From Gossypium raimondii (lineage: Eukaryota > Streptophyta > Magnoliopsida > Malvales > Malvaceae), in NCBI RefSeq assembly GCF_025698545.1, contig NC_068571.1, forward strand, positions 35,001,733-35,065,732: DNA of 64,000 nt. Direction: 5' to 3'. A program made the translations under genes and the position numbers. Below the pieces are notes generated by a model that did not search any database, was not told the DNA's origin, and saw only the letters and a program-made list of their open reading frames with translations. Below, piece after piece: positions 36,363 through 48,981 of this stretch. Positions within the stretch are counted from its first letter, which is position 1. The number at the start of each line of letters is the position of its first letter.

Positions 36363-39231
36363 TCATATGAAATGATAACGTGTTTCAATGTGTCTTGTTC
36401 TACTGTGATAAACAGGGTTTTTTGTCATTGCAATTGTTGACTGATTATCACAATAGATGGTAGTTGCCTCTACTTGTGTTTGCTTTAAATCATCAAGAAT
36501 TCTTCGTATCCAGATAGCTTGACACGCAGCAGCAATAACAGCCATATATTCAGCCTCCAAAGATGATAAAGTAGTTGATGGTTGCTTCTTTGAGCTTCAT
36601 GAAACAGCTCAGCTACCCATAGTAAAAACGTAACTAGTTGTACTCTTGCGATCTTCAATGCAACCACCCAAATCACTATCTGAAAAACCATACAGTCTTT
36701 GATTGTTAGAGAACTTATACCATATTCCAAATGAGCTTGTCCCCTTCAAATAGCGCAAGATTTGCTTGGCAGCTCCAAAGTGATGCTTGCTTGGACTCTA
36801 CATATATCTAGACAAGAGATCTGTTGCTTGCAAAATATCAGGTCTACTATTTGTTAGATACAACAGACTCTCAATCAGACTTCGAAACAATTAACAATCA
36901 ATTTTCTCTCCCCCATCATCTAAACAAAATTTTTGATTGGTGCACATTGGAGTACTCACGAGATTGCAGTCCTTTAAGTTGAACTTTTCAAGAAGATCAT
37001 TCACATATTTTTCTTAAGACATAAAAATACCCTTTGCACAATATTTAATTTCTAGCCCTAGAAAGAAACTCATCAACCCCAAATCAGTCATTTCAAATTT
37101 GTCTGTCATCAGCTTTTTAAACTCATTCAACAAAGCACTACTATTGCTAGTATAAATCAAATCATCAACATAAAGGCAAATAATGAGAATCTCAGAAGTA
37201 CCTTTACTTTTCATAGATAGACTTGGCTCACTGGACTTCTTTGAAAACCATTATTGCTGAAATATCCATCAATTCTTCCATACCAGGCTCGCGGCGCTTG
37301 CATTAAGCTATATAGAGCCTTTTTCAACCTATACACTTTCTCTTCTTGATTTGTAATCTCGTAACCTTTTGGTTGCTGCACATATACTTATTCTTTTAAG
37401 ATCCCATTTAAAAAGGCCGACTTGACATCAAACTGATAAACCTCCCAACTTAATTGAGCTGCAATTAACAGAATAACACGTATGGTGTCAAATCTTGATA
37501 CCGGTGAGAGTTTCTTGGAAATCTAACCCGTCATGCTGTATATACCCTCGTGCAACCATACTTTCTTTATGCTTTTGAATGGAACCATCAGCCTAGAATT
37601 TAGTTTTTAAAATCTATATTTTAACCCAACAGCTTCTTTTCCATTTGGAAGATCTACTAATTCCCACGTCTTGTTCTTTTTCAAGGCTTTCATTTCATTA
37701 TCCATTGCATCTTGCCATTCCTTGGATTTGATTGCTTCTTCAAAGATGATTGGATCTTCAATTTGGGCGAATTGGCATTGTTCAGTGCTTGCATAAATTT
37801 CTGCCAACGATCTCCATTTTCTAGGTGGTGATTCTGATGAAGAAGAGCTTGATGAAGTGGTATTTAGAATTACTGAAGGACTGCTTGGTGCTGATGAGTA
37901 AGAACTTCCATCTCCATTTTCTTGACTCGGATGAGTGTCGAGACATTCACCATCTTCAAGTAATGCTTCTGAACCTGCTTGTAATTCCTTCTAATTCCAA
38001 GAGTTTTTCTCATCAAAAACAACATCACGACTAATTAATAGCTTCTTAGATAAAGGATTATACAATCGATATCCTTTAGTTTTAGAGCTATACCCAACAA
38101 AGATACATTTAGTGCTATTATCATCTAACTTTCCTTTCTTTTGAGATGGAATATGCCCAAACGCAATGTAACCAAAAATTCTCACATGAGTTACCTCAGG
38201 TTTCCACCTATGCCAAGCTTCAAATGGTGTCTTTTGTTCTAGAGCTATATTGGATATCGGTTGAGGATGTACACTGCTGTGTGAATTGCTTTTGCCCAGA
38301 AACTTTTTGGAAGATCTTTAGCTTTAAGTAAGTATTTTCCCATCTCAAAAAGACTCTGATTCTTCCTCTTAGTGACTCCATTTTGTTGAGGGGTGTAGCT
38401 TGCTGTTAGCTGGCATTGACTGCCAGATTCTTCACAAATTTTGTTGAATTCAGTAGAGAGAAATTCTCCACCACGATCTATCTGCAAGGTCTTTATAGGC
38501 TGGCCACTTTGTTTCTCAATACTTACTTTAAACTTCTTGAAACCTCAAAGAGCCTCTGATTTTTCTTTGACAAAGTACACCCATGTCATTCTACTGTAGT
38601 CATCAACAAAGACTAAAAAATACCTATTGTTATTGAGAGAAAGTGTTCTCATCGGTCTGCAAAGATCAACATGAATAAGTTCAGCAAGTTGGGAAGCTCT
38701 CCTTGCCTTGCCCTTTGGAAATGAATCTCGATGTTGTTTCCCAAATATACAGCTCTCACACACATCACCAACATTTTTTATTGGAGGTAAACCATCAACT
38801 AAATTCTTTTAAGACATGAGTTTTAAACTACAAAAACTTAAGTGCCCATATCTATGATGCCACAACCAATTTTCATCAAATGATTCTGCCTTCAATGAAA
38901 GCTTTTCATCAATTGTGAGATTATAAGGAAAAATCTTATTTTTTGCCATTGAAACACTCACTAACAGGTGCTTTTTTGATTTATCCTTAAAAATGCAGCA
39001 ATTGAATTCCTCAAAGACAAGTGAATACCCATCCACCATAAATTGCCTAACACTTAGCAAATTAGAATCTAAGTCTGGAACATACAAAACATTATGAATG
39101 CAATTAAGACCTAGGGAATTCATCTGCACAGTACCTTTTCCCTTTGCTACACGAACAGTTCCATCACCAAGCGTTATTCGGCTAGTTACCGACTTATCTA
39201 AGTTGCTGAAGAGACTTAATTCACTTGTCAT
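36363..39231 (-). pseudogene. Copia-1 pol (integrase, RT, RNase H), degenerate
   Basis: Minus-strand blocks in order are GAG-pre-integrase with LWHHRYGHLS (39231-38809), integrase core start CESCIFGKQHRDSFP (38763) and PQQNGV (38487-38245). Next come the integrase end IFGYIAFGHIP (38185), RT start ALKKNKTWELVDLP (37807-37607), RT catalytic YVDDL (37214-37014) and RNase H end EAEYMAVIAAACQAIW (36560-36363). Each block is open for only 60-140 codons, separated by stops and shifts. The retroelement is incapable of making its own enzymes. Confidence 0.88.
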
Positions 39232-39652
39232 ATGATTCCTACAGCCACTATCTCTGTACCAAACCTCAGGAGAACACTCCTTAGCACTAAAGCATGCAAC
39301 GAATAGGCTCTCTGTCTCATCTTCTTCACTATCTTCATGAGTCAGGTTAGCCTGCTTCTCTTTAAGCTTGCAAAACCTCTCAATATACCCGAACCTTTTG
39401 CAATAGTAATATTGTTTTGGACTACTATTTTCTCCTTTATCGTCATCTCTATACCGTTGGTTCTGTCCATTGAATCGGCCACCGGCCTACCTCTTCTTCT
39501 CTCACGAGATGAATTTCCTCCACACTAGTCATTGAAGTTTGTTTCGCTGGTGCCTTTCCACCACGAGAGTATTGCGACCAACTATAAAGGGCATTCTCAA
39601 TAGACGCATTATCATACCTTTTCATCCTATCATCATGAGAGTAAAGAGAGCC

Positions 39653-40222
39653 TTACAACTCATCAATTGTTAACACACTCAAATCTTTTGATTCTTCTAT
39701 AGCTACAACTACATGACCATATTTCCTCGGTAAACTCCTAAGAATCTTCTCAACTACCCTTTGATCACTTAAATTCTCACCATATTTTCGAATTTGATTC
39801 ACAACATCAATTACTCTTGACACATAATCATCCAGAACATCATCATCTTCCATAATAAAATTATCAAACTTCCTACGCAGAGTTTGAAGTTTGACAGACA
39901 TCACCTTTGTAGTACCTTGATATGCCGTTCGTAGCATGCCCCATGCTTCTTTCGAACGCGTCACCACTTCAATGTGAGGAAAAATTGATTCATCCACAGC
40001 TTGTTGGATGAAAAACAAAGCTTTAGCATCCCTCTTTCTTATATCTTTGAGAGTCTCAGCTACTGCCTCCTCTTCACCGTATCCATTTCCCACCAAGTCC
40101 CATAGGTCTTGGGACAAAAACAAAGTCTTCATCTTAGTGCTCCAAACTCCATAGTTGCTACCTTGAAAAATTAGAACCAACGGCTGTGAGAGGTTCACTC
40201 CATTCTGATTGCTCGCCATCAT
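39653..40222 (-). pseudogene. Copia-1 gag (UBN2 domain)
   Basis: An open frame from the MMASNQNG start at 40222 to a stop at 39653 gives 189 residues. It contains YGVWSTKMKTLFLSQDLWD and the UBN2 core (SKEAWGMLRTAYQGTTKVM, then LRRKFDNF). A premature stop after TIDEL removes the zinc-knuckle part, which continues in broken form down to about 39330. The frame is open further upstream to 40312, but that part is LTR and leader. Confidence 0.82.
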
Positions 40223-40560
40223 AAGCTTGAACACAGGCCTCGAGTAGGATACCAGATGTTGATAAAAAGCTGCTGCTAAAAAAACCAGAACAAAGGACTG
40301 AAGCGGAAACAATAGGAATTCAGAGAAATTGAAAACAGTGACATTCAGCCTTTATTCCATGAAGAGTACTTTAAATACCGAAACAGCTAACAACTTAGAG
40401 ATATATTAGGACTTTAATAGTATCTTGATAAATCTCCTAAATAAAAGGAACACTACTGGCATTAAACAAAGACTATGTCTGTTTCTAAAACAGACTTTGA
40501 CTGACTCAACGACTAACTTATTCAATCAGTAACAAATAATTTCTACATTACCCTTTAACA

Positions 40561-40701
40561 CAAAGGTCTCACAAAGCATTATCTAGTAAACCCATCTCGC
40601 AACAAACCCTAATTTCAGCAAAATGTACCACAGGTAGTTCCAATCCACCTTGTCATAGGCCTTACTGATATCAATCTTCATTGCAACTTCACCCACCTAA
40701 C
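40561..40701. repeat. 141-bp direct duplication flanking copia-1, right copy
   Basis: It abuts the other LTR end at 40560 and ends at the same base of the LINE as the left copy. The LINE then continues uninterrupted from 40702. Confidence 0.95.
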
Positions 40702-41577
40702 CCCAACTCTTACTTTTAATTGATTAGCAAGGACTTTGGCCACAATCTTGTACAACACATTACACATTGCAATAGGCCGAAAATCCTGAATACGACTCAG
40801 TTGATCCTTTTTAGGGGTTAGAATAACCAATGTGTCATTAAAAGAATCAGGAAAAGTACTATTCTCAAGCCAAGTACAACACTGCAAATATATCCTCACC
40901 CACGATAGACCAAAATTGTTGAAAAAAAAGTCAGATTCATGTCGTCCAGCCTCGGGACTTTATCAGGATGCATATTAAAAATCGCTTGATGGAATTCGTC
41001 AACAGTAAACGATGCCAACAAAATATCATTATCAGCAAAGTCAAAAGCGGAACACATATCATCAAAGTCAAAGAAATCCATCAGTAGACAAAGAAAACAA
41101 TGATACAAAATAATTTGAAATAATGGTAGACATACCAGTCAAGTTCGAACAAGGCTGCCTATCCACGTTAAGTAACATATGAATATAGTTGAGCCACTTC
41201 CTTTTTTACGCTTGTGCAAGAAAATATTTGGTATTAACCTCCTCGTATCGTAACGAAAAACCTTTTGATCATTGTTCCCATTAAATTTCATCTTGCGCCA
41301 AAAGGAAATTAAGTTCAGCTCACACATTCTGAACCTCAGCAAGGTCGGCGTTCGAAGTATGGAGAGTTGCCAGTTGATCTTTAAGTTCCTTAGTTCATCC
41401 TTTGAAGTTAACATCACTAGCCCTTTACCACTCTCACAAAATGGACGCCACAAGTCACCACCTTTTCAAGGACAGGCCTCTACGCTAATCCCTCCCCATA
41501 TTTAGTTACCAAAACTTTAAAACCATCGGCAGTCAACCATTTATTTTTAAAACAAAATCTCCAGTCTCTATGCACAG
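40561..41577 (-). pseudogene. LINE segment between endonuclease and RT, with RT start
   Basis: The first 141 bp (40561-40701) are the right copy of the duplication. Positions 40899-40702 give the RT opening (PDSFNDTLVILTPKK, then DFRPIAMCNVLYKIVAKVLA). Positions 41108-40896 (FTVDEFHQAIFNMHPDKVP) and 41453-41139 are the linker region typical of plant LINE ORF2. Copia-2 sits at the right border with a CACAG duplication (41573-41577). Confidence 0.8.
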
Positions 41578-42038
41578 TGTGGGAGTTGAGAATCAAAACA
41601 AAGCAATCACAGCAAAGTCTTAAGCATTAAGAAATAGAGAATTGCTGAACAAACAAGAAAATCGAGCTAAAGAGACCCAAGAACAGATTGTTTAAGTTAA
41701 ACCAAAAACAAGAAGAAAATTTGCTGAATGATTCATCATCATATATTAGAAGGAACAAAACATTACATATAGCAAGTAATTAACTTGTAGAAAGTGCCAC
41801 CTAAACACACCTAACTCCACTAACAATGTCTTGAAACTTATAAAACATTGCTTACACACTTGGTTAAGCTGATTTATCACATCTATCAGCACCAAATTAC
41901 AACAAATTCATTACAATCTTTGTTCAAATGTAACTAAGTAAAAAAATCATCAAAACAGCAAGATGACAGCTGTATGTTCTTCAGCTGCTACCTGTATGGC
42001 TCGATCCCAAGGGTCTGCATGTAAGCCAACTTTTAACT

Positions 42039-44110
42039 CTCCTCCTTGGCTTTCATGCCGCAAACATCCAATCTAACTCTCAGATTCTTGAACCTTGTCA
42101 CACCAAGAGGCTTAGTCAATATATCAGCCAACTGGTCTTCTGAACTACAATGAACCAATATGATTTCTTAAGATTGTTCCATTTTCCTTAAAAAATGAAA
42201 CTTGATCTTAAAATGCTTTATTTTTCCATGAAACACTAGATTCTTTGCAATTGCAACAGCAGCTTGATTATCACTTCTGATCTTTGTTGCTTTTATTTGG
42301 TGTAAATTCAAGTTTGTCATGATCTTTCTTAACCAAATTGCTTGGTTAACAGCTCCTATAGCTACTATATATTCTGCTTTAGCTGTTGATTGAACAATAA
42401 TTAGATCTGATCATGGGTCGAGCCACCCAGCCCAGCCCAAAGGCCTGCCCAAAATGTGAGAGGGTTTGGGCAAAAATATAGGCCCGAAAAATGGGCTTGG
42501 ACAAAAAAATAAGGCCCGTTTAAAAAGTGGGTCGAGCCTCGGGTAAGGCAATTTTGGCCTTGGCCCGAATTCACTAAAGGACAAAAAAATTTTACTCTTT
42601 TTTTTATTTTTGAATATTATTTTCTTGTTGTTTTCTCCCTATTTTGCTACCATTTTACTATTATGTTGCTACTATTTTATTGTTATTTTTTGGATATTGT
42701 ATAATACTTATTTTATTGTTAATTTTGTTATTATTTTAAAGGCATTTGTTAATTTTGATATTATTTTAGAGGCATTTGCTTGTTAAGTTGTATTTATCTT
42801 AGTTTTATTTAAATCTACATAGTTTTTAAAATTTATTTTCAATTTGTTGGAAAATATTTATTTTGATGTTTTTAGTATTTTTGATGTATTATATATATTT
42901 AAAAATTATATGAAAATAATATAAAAAATTAATACGGGCAGGCTGGGTTAGGCCCAAGTTTTAGCATTTTTATCTAGGTCGAGCTTGGGAAAAATTTTAG
43001 CCTCATTTTTTGGGTCGAGCCCGAGACTAGTAAATGGGCTTGAATTTTTAGTTTAGCCTGGCCCGAACCCGGCCTGGCCCAACCCATGAGCACCTCTAGC
43101 AACAATAGACTATTTTTTAGCTCCAACAAAAAAATAGCTGATCCAAGGGTAAATAGATACCCTAAAGTGCTTTTCATGTCACCAATTGATCTTGCCCAAT
43201 CACTGTCTGCAAAACCAAGGAGCTTGATGCTGTCAACCTTGGTGAACATAACTCCAAAGCTCAGAGTTCCCTTAATGTACCTCATTACTCTCTTTGCAAC
43301 TTGAAAATAGTTCATATTGCAACAATGCAAAAACCTGGATAGGAAATTGACTGCAAACCTTATGTCTGGCCTTTGTGGCTGTTAGGTAGAGCATTAGGGT
43401 CCTATAGGTTGATTCACTCACTTTCTCGAAATCACCTTGGCTTGATAGCTTTTCTCCAACAGTAATTGGAATACTAGTTGCCTTGCATTTTGTATGGCAA
43501 ATTTGTTCAGAATTTTCAAGGCAAATGCCTTCTAACTTATAAAGAGCCCTTGTTGAATCTGAAATACTTCCATGCTGATAAAATAAGACATTTCACCCAA
43601 ATCTGACATTTCAAACATGCTTTCCATCTTGTCTTTAAAATCAGTCAATATAGCATTGTTTCCACATGTTACCAGCAAGTCATCCACATACAAGGAGACT
43701 ATGAGCAGCCTTTCATCACCATCCTTCTTTACATACAATGTTGGCTCACTAATGCTTCTCTCAAACCCCAAGCTTGCTAGGTAGGTTTCAATTCTGTCAC
43801 ACCAGGCCCTTGGTGTTTTCTTTAAGCCATGCAAGGCTTTTCTCAACTTTTACACTTTGCCTTCTTCACTAGCACCTTTAAAACCCTTTGGTTGTTCAAT
43901 ATGTATCTCCCCATTAAGAAAACCATTGAGGAATGCAGATTTTACATCAAGTTGATGTATTTTTCATTACCTTTGAACAGCCAATGAAACCAGTAGTCTG
44001 ATTGTATCAAGTCTTGCCATGGGAGCAAATGTTTCAAGGTAATCAATCCCATACTTCTAACTAAATCCGTTCACTACTAACCTTGCCTTCAGCTTGTTCA
44101 AAGTTCCATC
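42039..44110 (-). pseudogene. Copia-2 RT and RNase H, degenerate, split by a MITE
   Basis: RT is at 43846-43532 with ALHGLKKTPRAWCDRI, catalytic LYVDDLLVT and FEMSDLGEM. RNase H starts at 43330 (RVMRYIKGTL, LLGFADSDWA, STLGYLFTLGS). It is interrupted by the MITE at 43097 and resumes below 42403 (QSTAKAEYI). Stops and shifts occur between blocks. RT motifs further upstream lie beyond the LTR unit at 44116. Confidence 0.85.
42403..43097. mobile_element. MITE, GGTGCTCATGG family, copy B
   Basis: The left end is AGATCTGATCATGGGTCGAG; the right end read on the other strand is AGAGGTGCTCATGGGTTGGG. Flanks share AACAATA, a probable 8-9 bp target duplication. It is inserted in copia-2 RNase H. It is longer than copy A owing to a T-rich middle (42590-42900). 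Confidence 0.7.
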
Positions 44111-44115
44111 AGCAT

Positions 44116-46447
44116 TGTAATATCTCGAAAATTACTACTGTGATACCCCGAAAATTACTATAGTAAGAAAGTAGGTATCATTGATAGTAAAATAAGAAAA
44201 TAAAGTGACAAAAAGGGAAATTTTGAGTTATGGCAACATTGAGAATTTTATTATGACATATTAATTCAAGAAAGGATTAAATCGTAAAAGTGAGAAAAGT
44301 TTTGTTACCCAAGAGTAAATACTCAAAATTTTAGGGATTAAAGTGTAAATATGAAAAGTTAAAGGACCAATAGTGTAAATATTTTAAGGGTGGAATAATC
44401 TAAAACTAAGGAAAATGGATGAATTAGGACCAAATTGAAAAGGTGAAGAATTTTAAGGGACTAAATCATTATTTTACCAAATTAAGTGATGACTCAAGGA
44501 TGAATTTTTAAAGATTATAAAGGGCAAAATGATCAATTAGAAGAGAGAGAAATCTAGAAGGCAAAGATGATGTTGGTGATATTTTAGATTAATTAATTAA
44601 AAAATATTAGTTTATTAATATTTTAATTTGATTTTTAAATGATATTTTATTATTTTATTATTATTTTATTTAGTATATATATGGAAGGAAAGATGAAGAA
44701 TATTCATCTTCTTCCCATGCATCCAACGTATGAAGAGAAAAGAAAGAAATAAACTTTCTTTTCTTTACAATTTGGTCCTTTCACCAAAAATTCACTATTT
44801 TCACTTAGAAATCAAAAGAATTTTCATGTCCATCAGAGAGAAAGATAACAAGGAGAAAATGGGGAGCTTGAATATCAAGTTAAATTCAAGAAATAGAAGC
44901 TGGAGGAGAGAGAAAATCAAGTTGAAGATTGAAATCAATAGGACAAGGTAAGAACATCAAGATTTCAATATATTTTTAAGTTTGTTATTATTGAAAAAGC
45001 ATGGAAATGATGTTATAGTAGAGTTTTCTTAAATAAAGTCTTATGTTCTTGATATATTAGTGAAGGGAAATAAGAGAAAGTGATGGAAAATATTATAGAG
45101 AAAATGAATAAGGAAGTTAGTAATCAACATTTTGCACTAAAACAGTTTTGGACAGCAGCAATAGGCTGACTTCGAAAAATCACCATAAATTATGGAAATC
45201 GAATTAAAGGATAAAAATATGGAATTAAAGCTTATTAATTCTAGTTTCTCATAAAAGAAACGGTGTAAGTAATGGAATTGTAAATCATGAGATATAATAA
45301 ATTATGTGAGACAAGGTCAGGATGAATTTGGGTTCCCCTGTTCTGACTTTGGAAAATTATCAAAAATTAGAAAAAAATAATTATGGGCTTAAATTTATAT
45401 GCTTAAAATCCTGAATGAGCCTATTTTCAAGAGGAACAAACAGGAATATCATCTGAATCCTGTACGAGGAGATAATTAATTTTTAGTGAAGAAGAGTCGG
45501 AATTGTCAAACAGCAGAACAGGGATGACTTTAAAGAATAAACTGTACTTATTGGCTAAACCAAAAATTCTGAAAATTTTATATTAAGAATATATGTGAGT
45601 CTAGTTTCAAATAAAATTAATGGATATCAATTCGGAGTTATATAGCTCAAGATATAAATAATTTTGTGACAATAACTCAAGTGAACAGCTTTGAATTAAC
45701 AAATAAATAAATAGTGAAATTATAGATAATGTTACATATAAGCATGTTACATACATTAAGGATGTGGAATGGAGAGGAGGAGGAGGAAAATATATGATTA
45801 TTCAACTAGCATGAGTTTCCATTAAAATGGCTAATTTGCATGTTTTAGGTTCAGGACTAAATTGAATAAAAGTAATATTTTAAGGGTAAATTTTAAAATT
45901 TCAAAAAGTGACCAAATTGCATGAAATGAATTTTTTATTATTTAAATTAATAAATTAAATGAAATATTAATTTATATCAAGATTGGGTGGAAATTGAGGA
46001 AAATAAAAAATTACCAAAATGTCCTTGAATTTTGGTATTTCTGCAATTTAGCCTAGTAAGTCCGTGTAACTTGAATTATATTCTTAGATGATTGAAATAT
46101 ATATATTGGATTGAGAAATTTATTTGAATTGTGAACATGAGAAATTGTGAATTGAATGAAATGGAAATGGAGTTTTGAATTACATGAGTAAATATCGGGT
46201 CTCATAGGCCCTATTTGTTATGAATATAATATTTCGAGGATATGTTGTAAAGAATTATAAAAGCACGTTAATAATTTGAAAGTTTTAATTCGGATGAAAT
46301 TTTGTAACTCGGTTTAATACGTATGCAAATGTAAGTCTTCTAGTAATGCCTCGTACCCTATTCTGACGTCGAATACGGGTAAGGGGTGTTACAATGTGAC
46401 ACCGCCAGATTCGGTCATAACGTTTAGACTGGGTTTGGGGTGTTACA
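44116..46447 (-). mobile_element. LTR unit or solo LTR, TGTAACACCCC family, copy 2
   Basis: It begins TGTAATATCTCG and ends TTGGGGTGTTACA, with a perfect 5-bp duplication AGCAT (44111-44115, 46448-46452). Both termini look locally duplicated: a second TGTGATACCCCG start lies 23 bp in, and a second GGGGTGTTACA lies about 55 bp before the end. No coding domain is visible. It shares its minus-strand start with copy 1 (13585-16869). It is inserted in the RT of copia-2. Confidence 0.75.
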
Positions 46448-46452
46448 AGCAT

Positions 46453-48960
46453 TGTGCTTGGCTCAAAACACTCATTTTACTTATATGACCTTCTTATGAA
46501 CTGGTCTTGCAACTAACTCCTAAGTTTAGTTTTTATGAATCATGCTCATTTCATCAAGCATGGTTTGCCTCCAGCCTTCTTAAGCTTGAACTTCTTCAAA
46601 ACAGGTTGGTTCAACAGTAGCCACATCCATCCTCTCATATATTTCACTAATTAGTCTAAGTGCCCTGACTGGTACATGATAAATGTCCAGCTCTTGATCA
46701 TCTTGATCAGCATCAGTTTGCCCTGTCACTAGCTCTTCAACACACTTTGGCTCACTTTTATCCCAATTCTAGGTTGGCATCTCATCAAATACAACATCTC
46801 TACTCACAAAGACTTTATAAGTTGTAGGATCCAGAATTCTATAGCCCTTCTTGACACTGCTATAGCCCATTAGGATGCCAAGATGAGCCTTCTTTGCCAA
46901 TTTATCCTTCTTGGTTGTAGGAATATGTGCATAACATATGTAACCAAAGAATTTTAGGTGAGAAACTGATGGCTTGAACCCAAACCAGGCTTTAAATGGT
47001 GTTTTTTCAAACAAGGCTTTGGTTGGTAGCCTGTTTTGAAGATAAACTGTAATATTCACAGCCTCAACCCAAAAACTTCTAGGCAAATTCTTTTCAAACA
47101 TCAAGCATCTAGCTATATCCATCAGAGTTTGATTATTTCTCTCACTGACACCATTCTACTGAGGTGTGTAGGTGTTGGTGAGTTGGTGTTCGATCCCTAA
47201 TTCCTCACAAAAGTCTTGAAACGCTACTGAGGTATACTCTATCCTATTATCTGACCTTAATGTTCTAAGCTTGCAACCTGACTGAGTTTATGCTACACCC
47301 TTGAACTTCCAAAACAGTGAGGCCACTTCTGATTTAAACTTGAGAAAATAAATCCAATAGAATCTTGAGTAGTCATCAATGAAGAGGATGAAGTACCTAC
47401 TGTCATTCACGGATTGTGTATTTATAGGACTACACACATCAGTATGGACTAACTGTAGCTTTTCAGAAGCTCTCCAAGCCTTGTTTACTGGAACTAGCTT
47501 GCTTAACTAGCTGATACACCTCACAAATATCTTGTTTTTCAACTATTTTTGTCAAAATTTTCAACCAAATATTTTTTGGGCAACTGAAGCAGAGACCTAT
47601 AGTTGACATGGCCTAACCATTTATGCCACAGTTTGGACTCATCTAAGCCAGTTATGTAGGTACTAACTAAACTCTTGTTCCAATCAACTACAAAGCTTCT
47701 ATCAGTCATGGTTACTAACATGAGCTTGGATCCACTTGGATAACTAATCATGCACTCTTTGCCTTTGAATACAACAGAGTATCCCTTTTTCAAGAAACTG
47801 AGCAATACTTAGCAAATTTCTATCAATTTCAGGCACTAACAAAACATTCGAAACAAGTTTGGTACCTACCTGATGGAGTGTCAATCAGCACATCTCCCTT
47901 CCCTTCTGCTTTGATGTAGTAACCATTGCCTATTTTTACTCTTGTGTTGAAACTTCTATCAATTTCTATAAAGATAGAGCATCAGGTGCCATATGGTTGG
48001 TGCAACCACTATCAATCGACCACCCTTTTGTGGTTTTTCTTTTGGTAGCTGAACATGAGACAGCAAATACTGGTTCTTCCTGACCACAACTCTCTTCTGC
48101 CACTTGAGCTTCTGTTTTAGGCTGTTGAGGTTGGTGTTGCTTTTGTTGGCCTTTTTTTTTTTTTTGCAAACCTTCTCAACATGGCCTATATGTTTACAAG
48201 CCTTGCCCTGCACATCAGGTCTATACCAACAGTTTGCTTCTAGATGGCTAACCCTTTTATAATGTGAGCAATGTAGATCTTCTTCTTGCTCCATCTCTTT
48301 TAGGCTTGTCTGACCAAGTTTTCTTCCCTTTATAGCCAAAGGAGATCGAGGTTGGTTTGCTCTTGGCTTGAAAGGCACCTTCTTGATGCTCTTCCTGTCT
48401 ACTAGCTCTTCTTTGTTCCTAAGCATAGAGGGCATTAATCAGCTCAGTCAAAGAGATGCTTGACAGATCTCTTGAATCTTCTAGGGAAGAGATTTTGGCT
48501 TCATATCGCTTAGGTAAGGTAGAAATAACCTTCTCCATTATTCTGGCTTCACTAAATTGGTCCTCAATAAGTCTAATGTTGTTCACAACAACCATGATCA
48601 TGTTTGAATATTGCTTAACTGTCTCTGAATACTTCATCTTCAGGTTTCCAAAGTCCCTTCTTAAGTTTAAAATTTCTTGTTGTCTTATTTTTTAAGTGCC
48701 TTGAAACTCTTATTTAAGCTTGTCTCAAGCCTGTTTTAGAGTCTCACAAGTCATGATCCTTGTGAAAATCAAATCTGACACACTGTTTTGAATGCAAGAC
48801 ATTGCCTTGTACCTCTTGGCTCTATTATCAGAGTGTTGCCTGATCTGAGCTACCTTAGGGTTAGCTCTCAAGGGTGGTGGTCAACATCAGCATTGTAAAA
48901 CCTCCTACAAGTCAAATGCTTACAAGTAGGTCTTCATTTTCACTACCCAAATGTGGTAGC
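46453..48960 (-). pseudogene. Copia-2 gag and integrase, degenerate
   Basis: The gag UBN2 region is at 48637-48419 (RIMEKVISTLPKRYEAKI). A zinc knuckle lies near 48215-48170 (CKHIGHVEKVC). The protease-like DSGCTNHMA is near 47990. GAG-pre-integrase is at 47805-47539 (LWHKWLGHVNYRSL) and the integrase end at 47122-46769 ([31 protein letters not shown]). Stops separate the blocks. The gag N-terminus lies beyond the insertion at 48982-50785. Confidence 0.85.
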
Positions 48961-48981
48961 CTTCACCATTAAATACTGGTG

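Larger units (their letters stand above)
35911..40560 (-). mobile_element. Ty1-copia retrotransposon (copia-1), complete but decayed
   Basis: Two 304-bp LTRs bound it: the 3' LTR at 35911-36214 and the 5' LTR at 40257-40560. They run TGTTAAAGGG...TATCAACA on the minus strand and differ at roughly 15-20 positions. A polypurine tract (AAGGGGGAG) lies just before the 3' LTR. The primer site after the 5' LTR is only a partial match (TGGTATCCTACTC). The internal part encodes gag and then pol in the copia order (integrase before RT). Its flanks are 141-bp duplications rather than 5 bp. Confidence 0.9.
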
